This document shows, in pieces, positions 1-8,413 of a stretch of 54,544 nucleotides of DNA. The stretch lies in NCBI GenBank assembly GCA_021647785.1, contig JAKIUC010000030.1:1-54544 (forward strand), given 5' to 3'. The stretch is from Melioribacteraceae bacterium. Its GTDB lineage: Bacteria > Bacteroidota > Ignavibacteria > Ignavibacteriales > Melioribacteraceae. Each line of letters begins with the position of its first letter. Position 1 is the stretch's first letter. The notes beneath the pieces were generated by a model, which did no database searches, had not been told where the DNA came from, and worked only from the letters and a program-made list of their open reading frames with translations. The position numbers and the translations under genes are program-made.

Positions 1-520
1 CACCCATACCAAACGGATAAGTTAGTGGACGAACTTTGATGGAAAGTTTTTTCTCTATTTCATCTAACAATTCAACCGGTTCTCTACCCTCTCTATCCAA
101 TTTATTTATTAAAACTATAACTGGAGTGTTCCTCATTCGGCAGACACTCATTAACTTTTCAGTCTGCTCCTCCACACCTTTAACACAGTCTATTACAAGA
201 ATTACGCTATCCACCGCAGTAAGTGTACGATAGGTATCTTCAGCAAAATCCTTATGACCAGGAGTATCTAACAAATTTATTTTATGCCCTTTATAATTGA
301 ATGAAAGTACTGACGATGCTACTGATATTCCACGTTGCTTCTCAATCTCAAGAAAATCTGATGTTGCAGATTTTCTAATTTTATTTGATTTTACCGCACC
401 AGCAATTTGTATTGCCCCACTAAATAATAATAGTTTTTCTGTTAGTGTTGTTTTGCCAGCATCTGGATGACTAATAATAGCAAACGTTTTTCTTTTCTCA
501 ATCTCTTTTATATTACTCAT
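1..520 (-). CDS. prfC: Peptide chain release factor 3, N-terminal part (cut by window edge)
   Basis: The first 173 codons are present and the rest lies beyond base 1. RF3 is a translational GTPase that removes RF1/RF2 from the ribosome after peptide release. Visible GTPase motifs are the P-loop SHPDAGKTT near residue 18, the switch region [10 protein letters not shown], the G3 motif [16 protein letters not shown] and the G4 motif NKLD. The string [20 protein letters not shown] is typical of RF3 rather than EF-G. The ATG at 520 is the natural start. A possible Bacteroidota-type -7 element (TATATTTG, 611-618, minus) lies upstream, without a convincing -33 box. The gene appears separate from the uronate operon, whose terminator lies between them. 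Confidence 0.93.
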   Translation of the reverse strand, partial: MSNIKEIEKRKTFAIISHPDAGKTTLTEKLLLFSGAIQIAGAVKSNKIRKSATSDFLEIEKQRGISVASSVLSFNYKGHKINLLDTPGHKDFAEDTYRTLTAVDSVILVIDCVKGVEEQTEKLMSVCRMRNTPVIVLINKLDREGREPVELLDEIEKKLSIKVRPLTYPFGMG

Positions 521-654
521 AAAATCTTAACTCACTAATAATTTTCTTTGAAGAAACTCAATCTCAGTCGAATCGGTTGGAGAGAATTTCACTTTATAAA
601 ATACGGAGTGCAAATATAAGGATTATTGTAGTTTCTGTTTTGGAATTTAATTTG

Positions 655-744
655 CATATATATATAGAAAAGCCCAACTTCTATATTGTATAACACCTTT
701 ATAGTAGAGAAATATTAATACTATAAAAAATAGAGGTTGGGCTT
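655..744 (-). terminator. Intrinsic terminator of the uronate operon
   Basis: A 14-bp inverted repeat (670-683 against 731-744, one mismatch) contains the core AAGCCCAAC. On the minus strand it follows the gnd stop by 24 bases and runs into a T/A-rich tail. The 47-base loop holds a second small palindrome (ATAGTA/TACTAT), so the structure is longer than a usual terminator. Confidence 0.6.
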
Positions 745-768
745 TATAGCTTACTTTACTATTTAGAA

Positions 769-2220
769 CTAAGCAACATAAGTTGATGAAGCAGTTGTAC
801 CACCTCTTCCAGTCCAGTTAGTGTGAAAGTATTCGCCACGTGGCTTGTCTGTTCTCTCGTAAGTATGAGCACCAAAATAATCACGCTGTGCTTGCAGCAA
901 ATTAGCCGGAAGTCTTTCACTTCTGTACCCATCAAAATAATTTAGAGCCGTTGATATTGCAGGTATCCAAATACCATTTGTAACTGCTGTTGCAACTACA
1001 CGTCTCCAAGCCTCTTGTGCTTCATCAATTTTATTTTTGAAATATGAATCGAGTAAGAGATTAGATAGCTCCGGATTGATATCAAACGCATCCTTAATTT
1101 TTCCAAGAAATACTGAACGGATTATACATCCGCCACGCCACATAAGGGCAATGCCACCATAGTTTAAATCCCATCCATACTCTCTCGCAGCTGATTTTAG
1201 TAACACATAACCCTGTGCATACGATACAATTTTTGATGCAAGTAGTGCTTTGCGTAAATCTTCAATAAATGCTTTTTTATCACCATCAAATTTTGGAGTT
1301 GGACCTGAAAGAATTTTTGAAGCATCAACACGTTCATCCTTCATTGCAGAAAGAGTGCGTGCATAAACAGCTTCACCAATAAGAGTAAGGGGCACACCGA
1401 GATCAAGTGAAGCAACTGCAGTCCATTTGCCAGTCCCTTTTTGCCCTGCAGTATCAAGTATTTTTTCAACTAACGGAGAACCATCTTCATCCTTATATGC
1501 TAAAATATCGCGAGTAATTTCAATCAAATAGCTATCAAGTTCACCCTTGTTCCAATCAGCAAATACTTCGTGCATCTCATCTGCATTCATACCAAGTAAG
1601 TCTTTCATAACTTGATATACTTCAGTAATTAACTGCATGTCTCCATATTCAATTCCATTGTGAACCATCTTTACAAAATGTCCGGCACCGTTATCCCCCA
1701 CCCATTCACAGCAAGGTGAACCATCCTCCACTTTTGCAGAGATAGATTGGAAAATTGGTTTTACTTCCTCCCATGCTTTAATAGAACCACCAGGCATAAT
1801 TGATGGTCCAAGTAAAGCACCTTCCTCTCCACCAGAGACACCCGTTCCAATAAATAATAGTCCTTTCTTTTCAAGATAATTTGTTCGGCGAATTGTATCA
1901 GGGAAATGTGAATTACCTCCATCAATTACAATATCACCTTCTTCGAGGTACGGAATTACTTGGTCAATAAATGCATCGACAGGTGCACCAGCTTTTACCA
2001 TAATCATAACTTTGCGAGGACGTTCCAACGCATTTATAAATTCCTCAACCGAATGCGTTCCAACAATGTTTTTACCGCTTCCTCTACAATTTACAAAGTC
2101 ATCCACCTTCGATGTTGTTCTGTTATAGACTGCAACTCTGTACCCTTTACTTTCCATATTAAGTACAAGGTTTTCTCCCATTACTGCAAGTCCTACTAAG
2201 CCAATATCAGCTTTACTCAT
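769..2220 (-). CDS. gnd: 6-phosphogluconate dehydrogenase, decarboxylating
   Basis: Oxidises 6-phosphogluconate to ribulose-5-phosphate and CO2 with NADP+ in the cytoplasm. The 483 residues match the full-length family. The Rossmann motif GLVGLAVMGENL is at residues 7-18, and N33-R34-T35 is the NADP-type pocket. DGGNSHFPDTIRR is at about 100-112, and Lys184 and Glu191 in KMVHNGIEYGD fit the catalytic pair. The C-terminus carries the substrate-binding tail. It starts with ATG behind a GGAGAAG ribosome site and is the last gene of the uronate operon, 23 bases after the LarA-like gene. That position suggests it is the exit reaction of this catabolic route and not only a housekeeping pentose-phosphate enzyme. 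Identity is very sure; the role in the operon is inferred. Confidence 0.96.
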   Translation of the reverse strand: MSKADIGLVGLAVMGENLVLNMESKGYRVAVYNRTTSKVDDFVNCRGSGKNIVGTHSVEEFINALERPRKVMIMVKAGAPVDAFIDQVIPYLEEGDIVIDGGNSHFPDTIRRTNYLEKKGLLFIGTGVSGGEEGALLGPSIMPGGSIKAWEEVKPIFQSISAKVEDGSPCCEWVGDNGAGHFVKMVHNGIEYGDMQLITEVYQVMKDLLGMNADEMHEVFADWNKGELDSYLIEITRDILAYKDEDGSPLVEKILDTAGQKGTGKWTAVASLDLGVPLTLIGEAVYARTLSAMKDERVDASKILSGPTPKFDGDKKAFIEDLRKALLASKIVSYAQGYVLLKSAAREYGWDLNYGGIALMWRGGCIIRSVFLGKIKDAFDINPELSNLLLDSYFKNKIDEAQEAWRRVVATAVTNGIWIPAISTALNYFDGYRSERLPANLLQAQRDYFGAHTYERTDKPRGEYFHTNWTGRGGTTASSTYVA

Positions 2221-2243
2221 TTCTACTTCTCCAATTTATAATA

Positions 2244-3515
2244 TTATTTAAATCTCTCTTTGTATGCCCATAAACCAAGTGCTGGATTAGAAATATAGAA
2301 TATCTCCTCTCCGTCAGGCATAGTATTAAACCCATCTTTCATTTTTTTTGGATTATATTTTTGAATCATTTCATCCAAATCTGCGTAACTAAAATTCACA
2401 CACTCTATTTCTTTTTTTGAAATATTACCAGGGCAGTATGTAATTTTAAATCTATTCTCTGACGAACCGTGTATTAGATGTGCAGCAGCACTTAGATTAT
2501 TTTGAAGTTCCTCGTTTTCATCAACAAACTTCAACACTTCAGGAGTTGTACGGTATCCATACTTTCTTATTAATCTATCAATCTCTTTATCTTCACCAAA
2601 CTCCTTTAGTCCTGGAGCAAGAACAATAAGCTCACCACCATCTTCAATAGCCATACGGGTTCTGTAGATTGATTTATTTCCTAGCCAAGTACTTTTAAAT
2701 TCTGATGGTTCAAGATATACAACAATCTTTTTTAATGGCTTATCAAGCATTTGGAAATTTACTTCGAGTGATAATTCAGCAGCACGTTCAAAACATTCGT
2801 AGTCATCGCCAATAAATAAACCGCACATAACAAGTTTACCTGATTCATCTTTCCTAATAACAGTCTGGATATAAAGTATCGGTAAATCTTTAGCAAAATT
2901 ATCAGAGGCATAATTTAGCACTTTACGAACGGGAGTATCAGCACGTCCCATCATCTTTTCCATTCCATAAGCTGCACCAAGAAAATGACTTTTGTTAATA
3001 CCCTCTTCTCCACCAGTTCCAATAAAAATATTTTTATTGTAATTTGCCATTCCAACTACTTCGTGAGGCACCACTTGTCCAATAGAGAGTATTAAATCGA
3101 AACCACCATCTACGAGAAGTTTATTAACCTGTGCCTTCCATTCGTAATCGACCTTTCCTTCTGATACCTCTTTAAGGAATTCTCGTGGAACAACACCAAG
3201 AGTTTTTAAATCTTCTTTCCAATTATGCACACGAAATATCTCCTTGGGAATTTTGCCAAACATTATTGATATTTCTTTATCGGTCATTGCAAAGTGAGTA
3301 CCTAATGCAGGTAGTATATCTGTAAGTTTATCTTTATAATACTCATACGAATACTGAGTTAACTCACCAGATTTTGAATGATAGCGTGTAAAATCGGGGG
3401 GTATAGCAAGTACCTTTTTTTTATCACCAAGTTTTGCGTAGGCTTCATAAAGTCCTTGCTTCATTTCTTCTGATGTAATAACAGTATCCTTAGAGCCTTT
3501 ACTAAAGTATAACAT
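2244..3515 (-). CDS. LarA-family nickel-dependent hydroxyacid epimerase; likely mannonate/gluconate 2-epimerase
   Basis: Member of the LarA (DUF2088) superfamily of nickel-pincer-nucleotide racemases and epimerases, 423 residues. Hallmarks are visible: a PDFTR motif (Asp41, Arg44), GTHFAMTDKE with His74, His97 in VHNW, His151 in VPHEVVG, Lys161 in NYNKN (position of the cofactor-bound lysine), His177 in NKSHF (nickel ligand) and Lys281 in the C-terminal lobe. The family is known to include D-gluconate 2-epimerases. Here it lies between a sugar kinase and gnd, with a probable fructuronate reductase upstream, so interconversion of D-mannonate and D-gluconate is the best inference. No larB, larC or larE cofactor genes are in the window. 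The substrate is not proven; another C2 epimerisation of an aldonate is possible. Confidence 0.8.
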   Translation of the reverse strand: MLYFSKGSKDTVITSEEMKQGLYEAYAKLGDKKKVLAIPPDFTRYHSKSGELTQYSYEYYKDKLTDILPALGTHFAMTDKEISIMFGKIPKEIFRVHNWKEDLKTLGVVPREFLKEVSEGKVDYEWKAQVNKLLVDGGFDLILSIGQVVPHEVVGMANYNKNIFIGTGGEEGINKSHFLGAAYGMEKMMGRADTPVRKVLNYASDNFAKDLPILYIQTVIRKDESGKLVMCGLFIGDDYECFERAAELSLEVNFQMLDKPLKKIVVYLEPSEFKSTWLGNKSIYRTRMAIEDGGELIVLAPGLKEFGEDKEIDRLIRKYGYRTTPEVLKFVDENEELQNNLSAAAHLIHGSSENRFKITYCPGNISKKEIECVNFSYADLDEMIQKYNPKKMKDGFNTMPDGEEIFYISNPALGLWAYKERFK

Positions 3516-3546
3516 TTTATTCCTATTATATTTTGTTGCCAGATTC

Positions 3547-3577
3547 CTTTAAGAGGGGGTTTAATCCCCCCTTAAAG
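3547..3577. repeat. G/C-rich intergenic palindrome
   Basis: A hairpin with arms CTTTAAGAGGGGG and CCCCCCTTAAAG (one bulged base, 6-base loop) sits in the 104-base gap between the kinase and epimerase genes, beside a smaller CCCTTTCGGG palindrome. It interrupts an operon and has no T-tract on the minus strand. It looks like a REP-type element or an mRNA processing or attenuation site rather than a terminator. Confidence 0.5.
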
Positions 3578-3619
3578 TTTTCCCTTTCGGGTTTAGGAGG
3601 TACTATGATAACATAGTAT

Positions 3620-4699
3620 TTATCTTTTAACTCGGGCATTTCCTTCCCAAATACTCCACACCATTTCTTCATCAGCAGGTTGTGCGTAATCCGTTAAAAA
3701 CGTTGTAGCCAACGCACCACTAGCCCAGCCAAATTGAATCCATTTTTCAGGAGTCCAATTTTTAAGAATTCCATAAAGCATTCCACCAACAAAGCCATCA
3801 CCACCACCAATTCTATCAAGTACATTTATTTCACGCGGTTTAACAACATGCCAGTTTTCATCTTCCAACATAATTCCGCCCCACAAGTGAGTGTTAGCAT
3901 TAACAACTTCACGTAGAGTTGTTGCAAAGACTGAGGCATTTGGAAATCTCTCTTTAACTCTTCCAATCATATCTTTGAAGTTTTCAATCTTTTCCTCAAT
4001 TTCAGCACCACCTGCTTCGGGACCTTTAATACCAAAACAAAGTTGAAAATCCTCTTCATTACCAACAAGGATATCTGATACAGATGCTATCTCTGTAAAT
4101 GCTTTTTTAAGTTCCTCCTCACGCCCAATCCAGAACGAGGCTCTGTAGTTTAGATCGAACGATATTTTTGTGCCATATTTTTTTGCAGTTCTCGCTAATT
4201 CAAGGCAGAATGTACTTGTCTCTGGAGACAACGCAGCAATTAATCCTGAAAGATGCATTATCTCTACTCCATCTTTAGCAAAGATACTCTCAATATCAAA
4301 ATCCTTAACATTAAGTGTTCTACCAACTTCACCTGCTCTATCATTGTGTACGCGGGGTCCGCGTGATCCAAAGCCACTATCAGCAATATTAAATTGATGT
4401 CGATATCCCCAAGGTCCATCTTGCTCAATATCTTTCCCTTCATAATCCATAAAGCGTGCATGTAGATTACTCTTTATTAATTTTGATATTGGGCTATCCT
4501 TTACAAAAGTTGTAAGCACCTTTACCGGCAACCCTAAATATGAAGAGATACTTGCCACATTAGTTTCAGCACTTGTTGTCTGTAGCTTAAATGTATTACT
4601 GCTATGAACAGGTTGCCCATTAACCGGAGTAATTCGCACACCCATACTTGTTGGAACTATTAGTGAATATTTACAATTCTTTTTCAATTCTATTGACAT
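3620..4699 (-). CDS. PfkB-family sugar (acid) kinase
   Basis: Ribokinase/PfkB-type kinase of 359 residues, slightly long for the family. The C-terminal signature DRIGGGDGFVGGMLYG (about residues 295-310) contains the catalytic Asp and anion hole. ISFDLNYRASFW near residue 180 and GNEED near 213 are typical of the 2-keto-3-deoxygluconate kinase branch. An insertion rich in Gly and Arg (GSRGPRVHNDRAGEVGR, near 112-128) is unusual. The default annotation is KDG kinase, but the operon lacks mannonate dehydratase and KDPG aldolase and ends in gnd. Phosphorylation of D-gluconate to 6-phosphogluconate would connect the neighbouring enzymes. The family is sure; the substrate is inferred. Confidence 0.85.
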   Translation of the reverse strand: MSIELKKNCKYSLIVPTSMGVRITPVNGQPVHSSNTFKLQTTSAETNVASISSYLGLPVKVLTTFVKDSPISKLIKSNLHARFMDYEGKDIEQDGPWGYRHQFNIADSGFGSRGPRVHNDRAGEVGRTLNVKDFDIESIFAKDGVEIMHLSGLIAALSPETSTFCLELARTAKKYGTKISFDLNYRASFWIGREEELKKAFTEIASVSDILVGNEEDFQLCFGIKGPEAGGAEIEEKIENFKDMIGRVKERFPNASVFATTLREVVNANTHLWGGIMLEDENWHVVKPREINVLDRIGGGDGFVGGMLYGILKNWTPEKWIQFGWASGALATTFLTDYAQPADEEMVWSIWEGNARVKR

Positions 4700-4757
4700 A
4701 TCTCATCACCATATTTATAAATTATTTTTACGATTTATTTTAAAACTAACGACTAAC

Positions 4758-5609
4758 TTATACTCCACTATACGCATTAAACCCGCCATCTATTGCGAGA
4801 ACAGTACCAGTAACAAATTTAGAAATATCAGAAAGTAAATAGAGAACCGCACCTTGTAAATCCTCTGGTTCACCAAACTTACCCATTGGAGTATTGTTAA
4901 TAATTTTTTCTCCTCTTGCTGTAAGCTCATCTGTGCTTTCATCTATCAATAAAAATCTATTCTGATTTGTTAAAAAGAAACCAGGTGCAATTGCGTTAAC
5001 TCGGATATTCACTTTAGCAAAATGAACAGCAAGCCATTCTGTAAAATTATTGATAGAAGATTTTGCAGCAGAATAAGCAGGAATTTTCGTTAATGGATGA
5101 TATGCATTCATTGATGATATATTAAGTATAGCACCCTCCTCTCTATCAACCATATCCTTAGCAAATACCATTGTTGGCAAAAGTGTTCCCTGAAAGTTAA
5201 GACTGAATACTTGCTCAAACCCACCTATATCAAGGTTAAAGAACGATCCTTCAAATTCATTTTTATTATCCGGTGTAATAAATTCATTCTTAGTTGTCGC
5301 TTTCGGAGAGTTTCCGCCAGCGCCATTAATTAGGATATCAATATTACCCAACTTTGAATTTATAATTTCTTTCGCTTTTAATAATGATTCTTTATCAAGA
5401 ACATTGGCGACAACTCCAATTGAAGTTGTACCACTCTCCTTTTCAATCATAGCCGCTGTTTTATCTGCACTCTCTTGAAACAGATCGAGGATTACAGTTT
5501 TAACTCCAACAGAGGCAAGACCTAATCCTATTGAGCTTCCTATTACGCCACCACCACCAGTGATAACACAGACCTTGTTTTCAAGGTCACTAAAAGATAT
5601 CTTTTTCAC
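4758..5609 (-). CDS. SDR-family oxidoreductase, probable D-mannonate oxidoreductase (fructuronate reductase)
   Basis: Classical short-chain dehydrogenase of 283 residues. The cofactor motif TGGGGVIGSSIG is at residues 17-28, NGAGG at 95-99, catalytic Ser165, and Tyr179/Lys183 in YSAAK. The segment RVNAIAPGFFLTNQNR is typical of SDRs found in hexuronate loci, where they replace the unrelated UxuB dehydrogenase. The predicted reaction is D-fructuronate + NAD(P)H to D-mannonate. It lies directly after the TRAP permease and before the kinase, in an operon that also supplies UxaC and UxaE. Family assignment is sure; substrate comes from context. Confidence 0.85.
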   Translation of the reverse strand: MKKISFSDLENKVCVITGGGGVIGSSIGLGLASVGVKTVILDLFQESADKTAAMIEKESGTTSIGVVANVLDKESLLKAKEIINSKLGNIDILINGAGGNSPKATTKNEFITPDNKNEFEGSFFNLDIGGFEQVFSLNFQGTLLPTMVFAKDMVDREEGAILNISSMNAYHPLTKIPAYSAAKSSINNFTEWLAVHFAKVNIRVNAIAPGFFLTNQNRFLLIDESTDELTARGEKIINNTPMGKFGEPEDLQGAVLYLLSDISKFVTGTVLAIDGGFNAYSGV

Positions 5610-5630
5610 AATTATTCCATAATTTATTTT

Positions 5631-6935
5631 TTAATTCATTAATCCAAAATATTCCGGTAGTATTAAACTTATGCCTGGTATATAAGTAATTAGTAGTAAT
5701 GCCACTATCATAGCTATAAATAGTGGGAGCAAGGGTTTTATAACTTTTTCAATAGATGTGTTTGCTACACTGCATCCAACAAATAACACGCTGCCAACTG
5801 GTGGGGTGCAGAGACCAATACTTAAATTTAGCACCATCATTATTCCAAAGTGAATTGGGTCCATTCCAAGAGCAGTTACAACTGGTAAAAATATTGGAGT
5901 GAAAATCAACACAGCAGGTGTCATATCCATAAATGTTCCAACAGCAAGCAATATTAAATTTATAAGTAAAAGAATTATTATTGGATTTTCAGTTATACCC
6001 ATCAAGCCAGTAGTAATACTTTGAGGAATATTCTGATACGCCATAACCCACGACATTGCAATAGATGCACCGATTAAAAGCATAACCACCGCTGTTGTAG
6101 CTGCACTACTTAATAATATATTTTTTATATCTTTTAGCTTAATCTCTCTATAAAAAACAACAGACAATAAAAAGGAATACAAAACAGCAATGGCAGAGGC
6201 TTCAGTGGCTGTAAAGTATCCGGCAACAATTCCTCCAATAACAATTACGATAAGGGTTAAACTTGGTATAGCATCAATAAGTTTTACGAAAGCAACTTTT
6301 AATGATATTTTATCACCTACAGGATATCCCCGTTTATATGAGTAAACACCAGCAACTCCCATTAGTGAAAGCCCCACAACAATGCCAGGTAAATATCCGG
6401 CAATAAATAAAGCTGCAATGGATACACCACCGCTTGCTAGTGAATATACAATAAGTATGTTACTCGGTGGAATTATCAAACCAGTAGTAGCCGATGTTAT
6501 ATTTACAGCTGCACTAAAGTTTTTATCATATCCTTCCGCTTCCATTTTCTCTCCCATAAAACCGCCAATAGCTGAAGCAGCAGCAACAGCAGAACCAGAG
6601 ATAGCCCCAAAAAACATAGCTGCCATAATATTAACAAATGCTAAACCACCTGGTAATCTTCCAACAAGAACTTTAGCAAAATCAATAAGTCGCCTTGCAA
6701 TTCCCCCACTGTTCATTAAGTTTCCGGCAAGAATAAAAAATGGAATAGCGAGAAGTGCAAAGCTATCAAGCCCAGTAGCCATCTGCTGCGCAACAGTTGT
6801 AAGTGATGGAAGCGTATCAATACTAAGCAGCATTGTAAGAATTGCAGAGATACCAATACTAAAGGAGATAGGAACACCAATCAATAATAGAAATAGAAAA
6901 CTAATTACGAGTACTAAAACATCCGCTAATTCCAT
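5631..6935 (-). CDS. dctM: TRAP transporter large permease (DctM type)
   Basis: Integral membrane protein of 434 residues with about 12 hydrophobic segments. It has the DctM hallmarks AIPFFILAGNLMNSGGIARRLI near residue 60, the small-residue stretch GAISGSAVAAASAIGG, and TPPVGSVLFVGCSVAN near the C-terminus. It forms the ion-coupled translocation unit that works with the small permease and periplasmic binding protein encoded just upstream (1-base gaps). The operon context predicts uptake of hexuronates such as galacturonate and glucuronate across the inner membrane. Confidence 0.94.
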   Translation of the reverse strand: MELADVLVLVISFLFLLLIGVPISFSIGISAILTMLLSIDTLPSLTTVAQQMATGLDSFALLAIPFFILAGNLMNSGGIARRLIDFAKVLVGRLPGGLAFVNIMAAMFFGAISGSAVAAASAIGGFMGEKMEAEGYDKNFSAAVNITSATTGLIIPPSNILIVYSLASGGVSIAALFIAGYLPGIVVGLSLMGVAGVYSYKRGYPVGDKISLKVAFVKLIDAIPSLTLIVIVIGGIVAGYFTATEASAIAVLYSFLLSVVFYREIKLKDIKNILLSSAATTAVVMLLIGASIAMSWVMAYQNIPQSITTGLMGITENPIIILLLINLILLAVGTFMDMTPAVLIFTPIFLPVVTALGMDPIHFGIMMVLNLSIGLCTPPVGSVLFVGCSVANTSIEKVIKPLLPLFIAMIVALLLITYIPGISLILPEYFGLMN

Positions 6936-6936
6936 A

Positions 6937-7416
6937 TTATCCTTTTTTTGATTTTAGTATTTCGTAAATGTTTTCTGTAGAATAAAATATTATTAGAATT
7001 CCACTTATTGGGAGAGCTAAATAGACATATCCCAACTGAATTTGAAGTGATGCAGATATTTGTTCAAGGTACAATGTTAGACCAACTAAGTTAGTTCCCC
7101 CAATAACCATAACGGTTAAGGCAAATAAAAGAACTGTAGTATGTATAAATATCTCTATGTAACCACGTGCTGGTTCTTTAACTTTGTTTGCAAAATAGTC
7201 TATTGCAAGGTGCATTTTTTTTCCTGTAACATAACCAGCTCCAATCATACCAAGCCATATAAGTGAATAGCGTGTAAGTTCTTCAGTCCACGAGCTTGGG
7301 TCGCCAATTATAAATCTTGAAAATACTTGCCACGAAACATTGAATACCATAAGTGTTAGCAGACCAATTAGAAGCCATTCAATAATTTTGTCAATTTTGC
7401 TTTTTATTATTTGCAT
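6937..7416 (-). CDS. dctQ: TRAP transporter small permease (DctQ type)
   Basis: Membrane protein of 159 residues with four predicted helices. The DctQ-typical segment is present near residues 35-75: a FSRFIIGDPSSWTEELTRY-like stretch, then IWLGMIGAGYVTGKKMHLAID. It pairs with the DctM gene one base downstream and the DctP gene one base upstream, so the three components are made together. Substrate specificity comes from the binding protein. Confidence 0.92.
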   Translation of the reverse strand: MQIIKSKIDKIIEWLLIGLLTLMVFNVSWQVFSRFIIGDPSSWTEELTRYSLIWLGMIGAGYVTGKKMHLAIDYFANKVKEPARGYIEIFIHTTVLLFALTVMVIGGTNLVGLTLYLEQISASLQIQLGYVYLALPISGILIIFYSTENIYEILKSKKG

Positions 7417-8403
7417 CTATTTACTCTTAATTTCTTGCAATAATTTATATATATCAGGATTAGTTTTTTTATACTCTTCGTAAAGTGAAACTACTTTTTC
7501 TTCAAATGGTTTTTTATCCGGATAGATTATTTCAACTCCACTTTCAGCAACTTTTTTCAAAGCATCTTCAGAGGCTTCTTTCCATATAATTCTTTGGTAT
7601 ATTACAGCAGCATCAACAGCAGCTTGGAACCATTCTTGTTCTTCTTCACTTAACGAGTTCCATATTTTAGTACTGATAATTAAAACATCAGGTACTGTTG
7701 TGTGTTCATCAAGTGAATAGTATTTGCATACTTCGTAATGCCTCGATAAATAAAATGATGGTGGATTATTTTCAGCACCATCCACAACGCCTTGTTGTAG
7801 TGCGGTGTATAGCTCACCCCAAGATATTGGAGTTGCAGAACCTCCGAGAGCATTAACCAACTTAACAGATGTTGCACTCTCTTGTGTTCTTATTTTTAAT
7901 CCAATTAAATCATCCGGACTATTGATTGGTCGTTCCTTTGTGTAAAAACTTCTGCTCCCTGCATCAAAATAGCATACACCCCTAATTAGTTTTTTCTCAC
8001 TACTTTTTAATATTCGCTTACCAATCTCACCATCAAGTATTGAAAACAAATGCTCAGCATCACGGAAAACATAAGGGAGGTTAAATATTGTGTATGATGG
8101 TGCAAACCCCTCTAAAACACTGGCTGATACCTTTGTCATACCAAGGCTTCCAATTTGAAGAAGCTCTACACACTCACGCTCTGTTCCCAATTGCTGGCTC
8201 GGATAGATATCAATACGCATTTTACCATTGGAATTTTTCACTAATTCTTTAGACATAAATTCCATTGCTATGTGTACAGGGTGGCTTGCATCAAGTCCAT
8301 GCCCTAACTTAATAACTTTAACATCCGATTTTTTTGAACAGCCAAAAAAGATAACTGTTAGAAGTATCAAAAATGTAAAAGCTATTTTATTAAGTTTCAT
8401 CAT
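7417..8403 (-). CDS. dctP: TRAP substrate-binding lipoprotein (DctP type), predicted hexuronate binder
   Basis: Extracytoplasmic solute-binding protein of 328 residues. A lipoprotein signal ends at Cys22 (IFFGCSKK), so it is tethered to the membrane. Features of the DctP fold are GLKIRTQES near residue 165, which holds the Arg that usually binds the substrate carboxylate, ISWGELYTALQQGVVDGAEN, and the long connecting helices. The conserved carboxylate-binding Arg fits an acidic sugar. The gene lies between uxaC and the permeases. Confidence 0.92.
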   Translation of the reverse strand: MMKLNKIAFTFLILLTVIFFGCSKKSDVKVIKLGHGLDASHPVHIAMEFMSKELVKNSNGKMRIDIYPSQQLGTERECVELLQIGSLGMTKVSASVLEGFAPSYTIFNLPYVFRDAEHLFSILDGEIGKRILKSSEKKLIRGVCYFDAGSRSFYTKERPINSPDDLIGLKIRTQESATSVKLVNALGGSATPISWGELYTALQQGVVDGAENNPPSFYLSRHYEVCKYYSLDEHTTVPDVLIISTKIWNSLSEEEQEWFQAAVDAAVIYQRIIWKEASEDALKKVAESGVEIIYPDKKPFEEKVVSLYEEYKKTNPDIYKLLQEIKSK

Positions 8404-8413
8404 TATCCTTTTG

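Noticed and set aside
36-233. Plus-strand ORF over the prfC region
   Set aside because: It is antisense to a clear RF3 reading frame with GTPase motifs; no ribosome site or recognisable product.
6382-6951. 189-codon plus-strand ORF opposite dctM
   Set aside because: Antisense shadow of a conserved TRAP permease; its composition mirrors the hydrophobic codons of the real gene.
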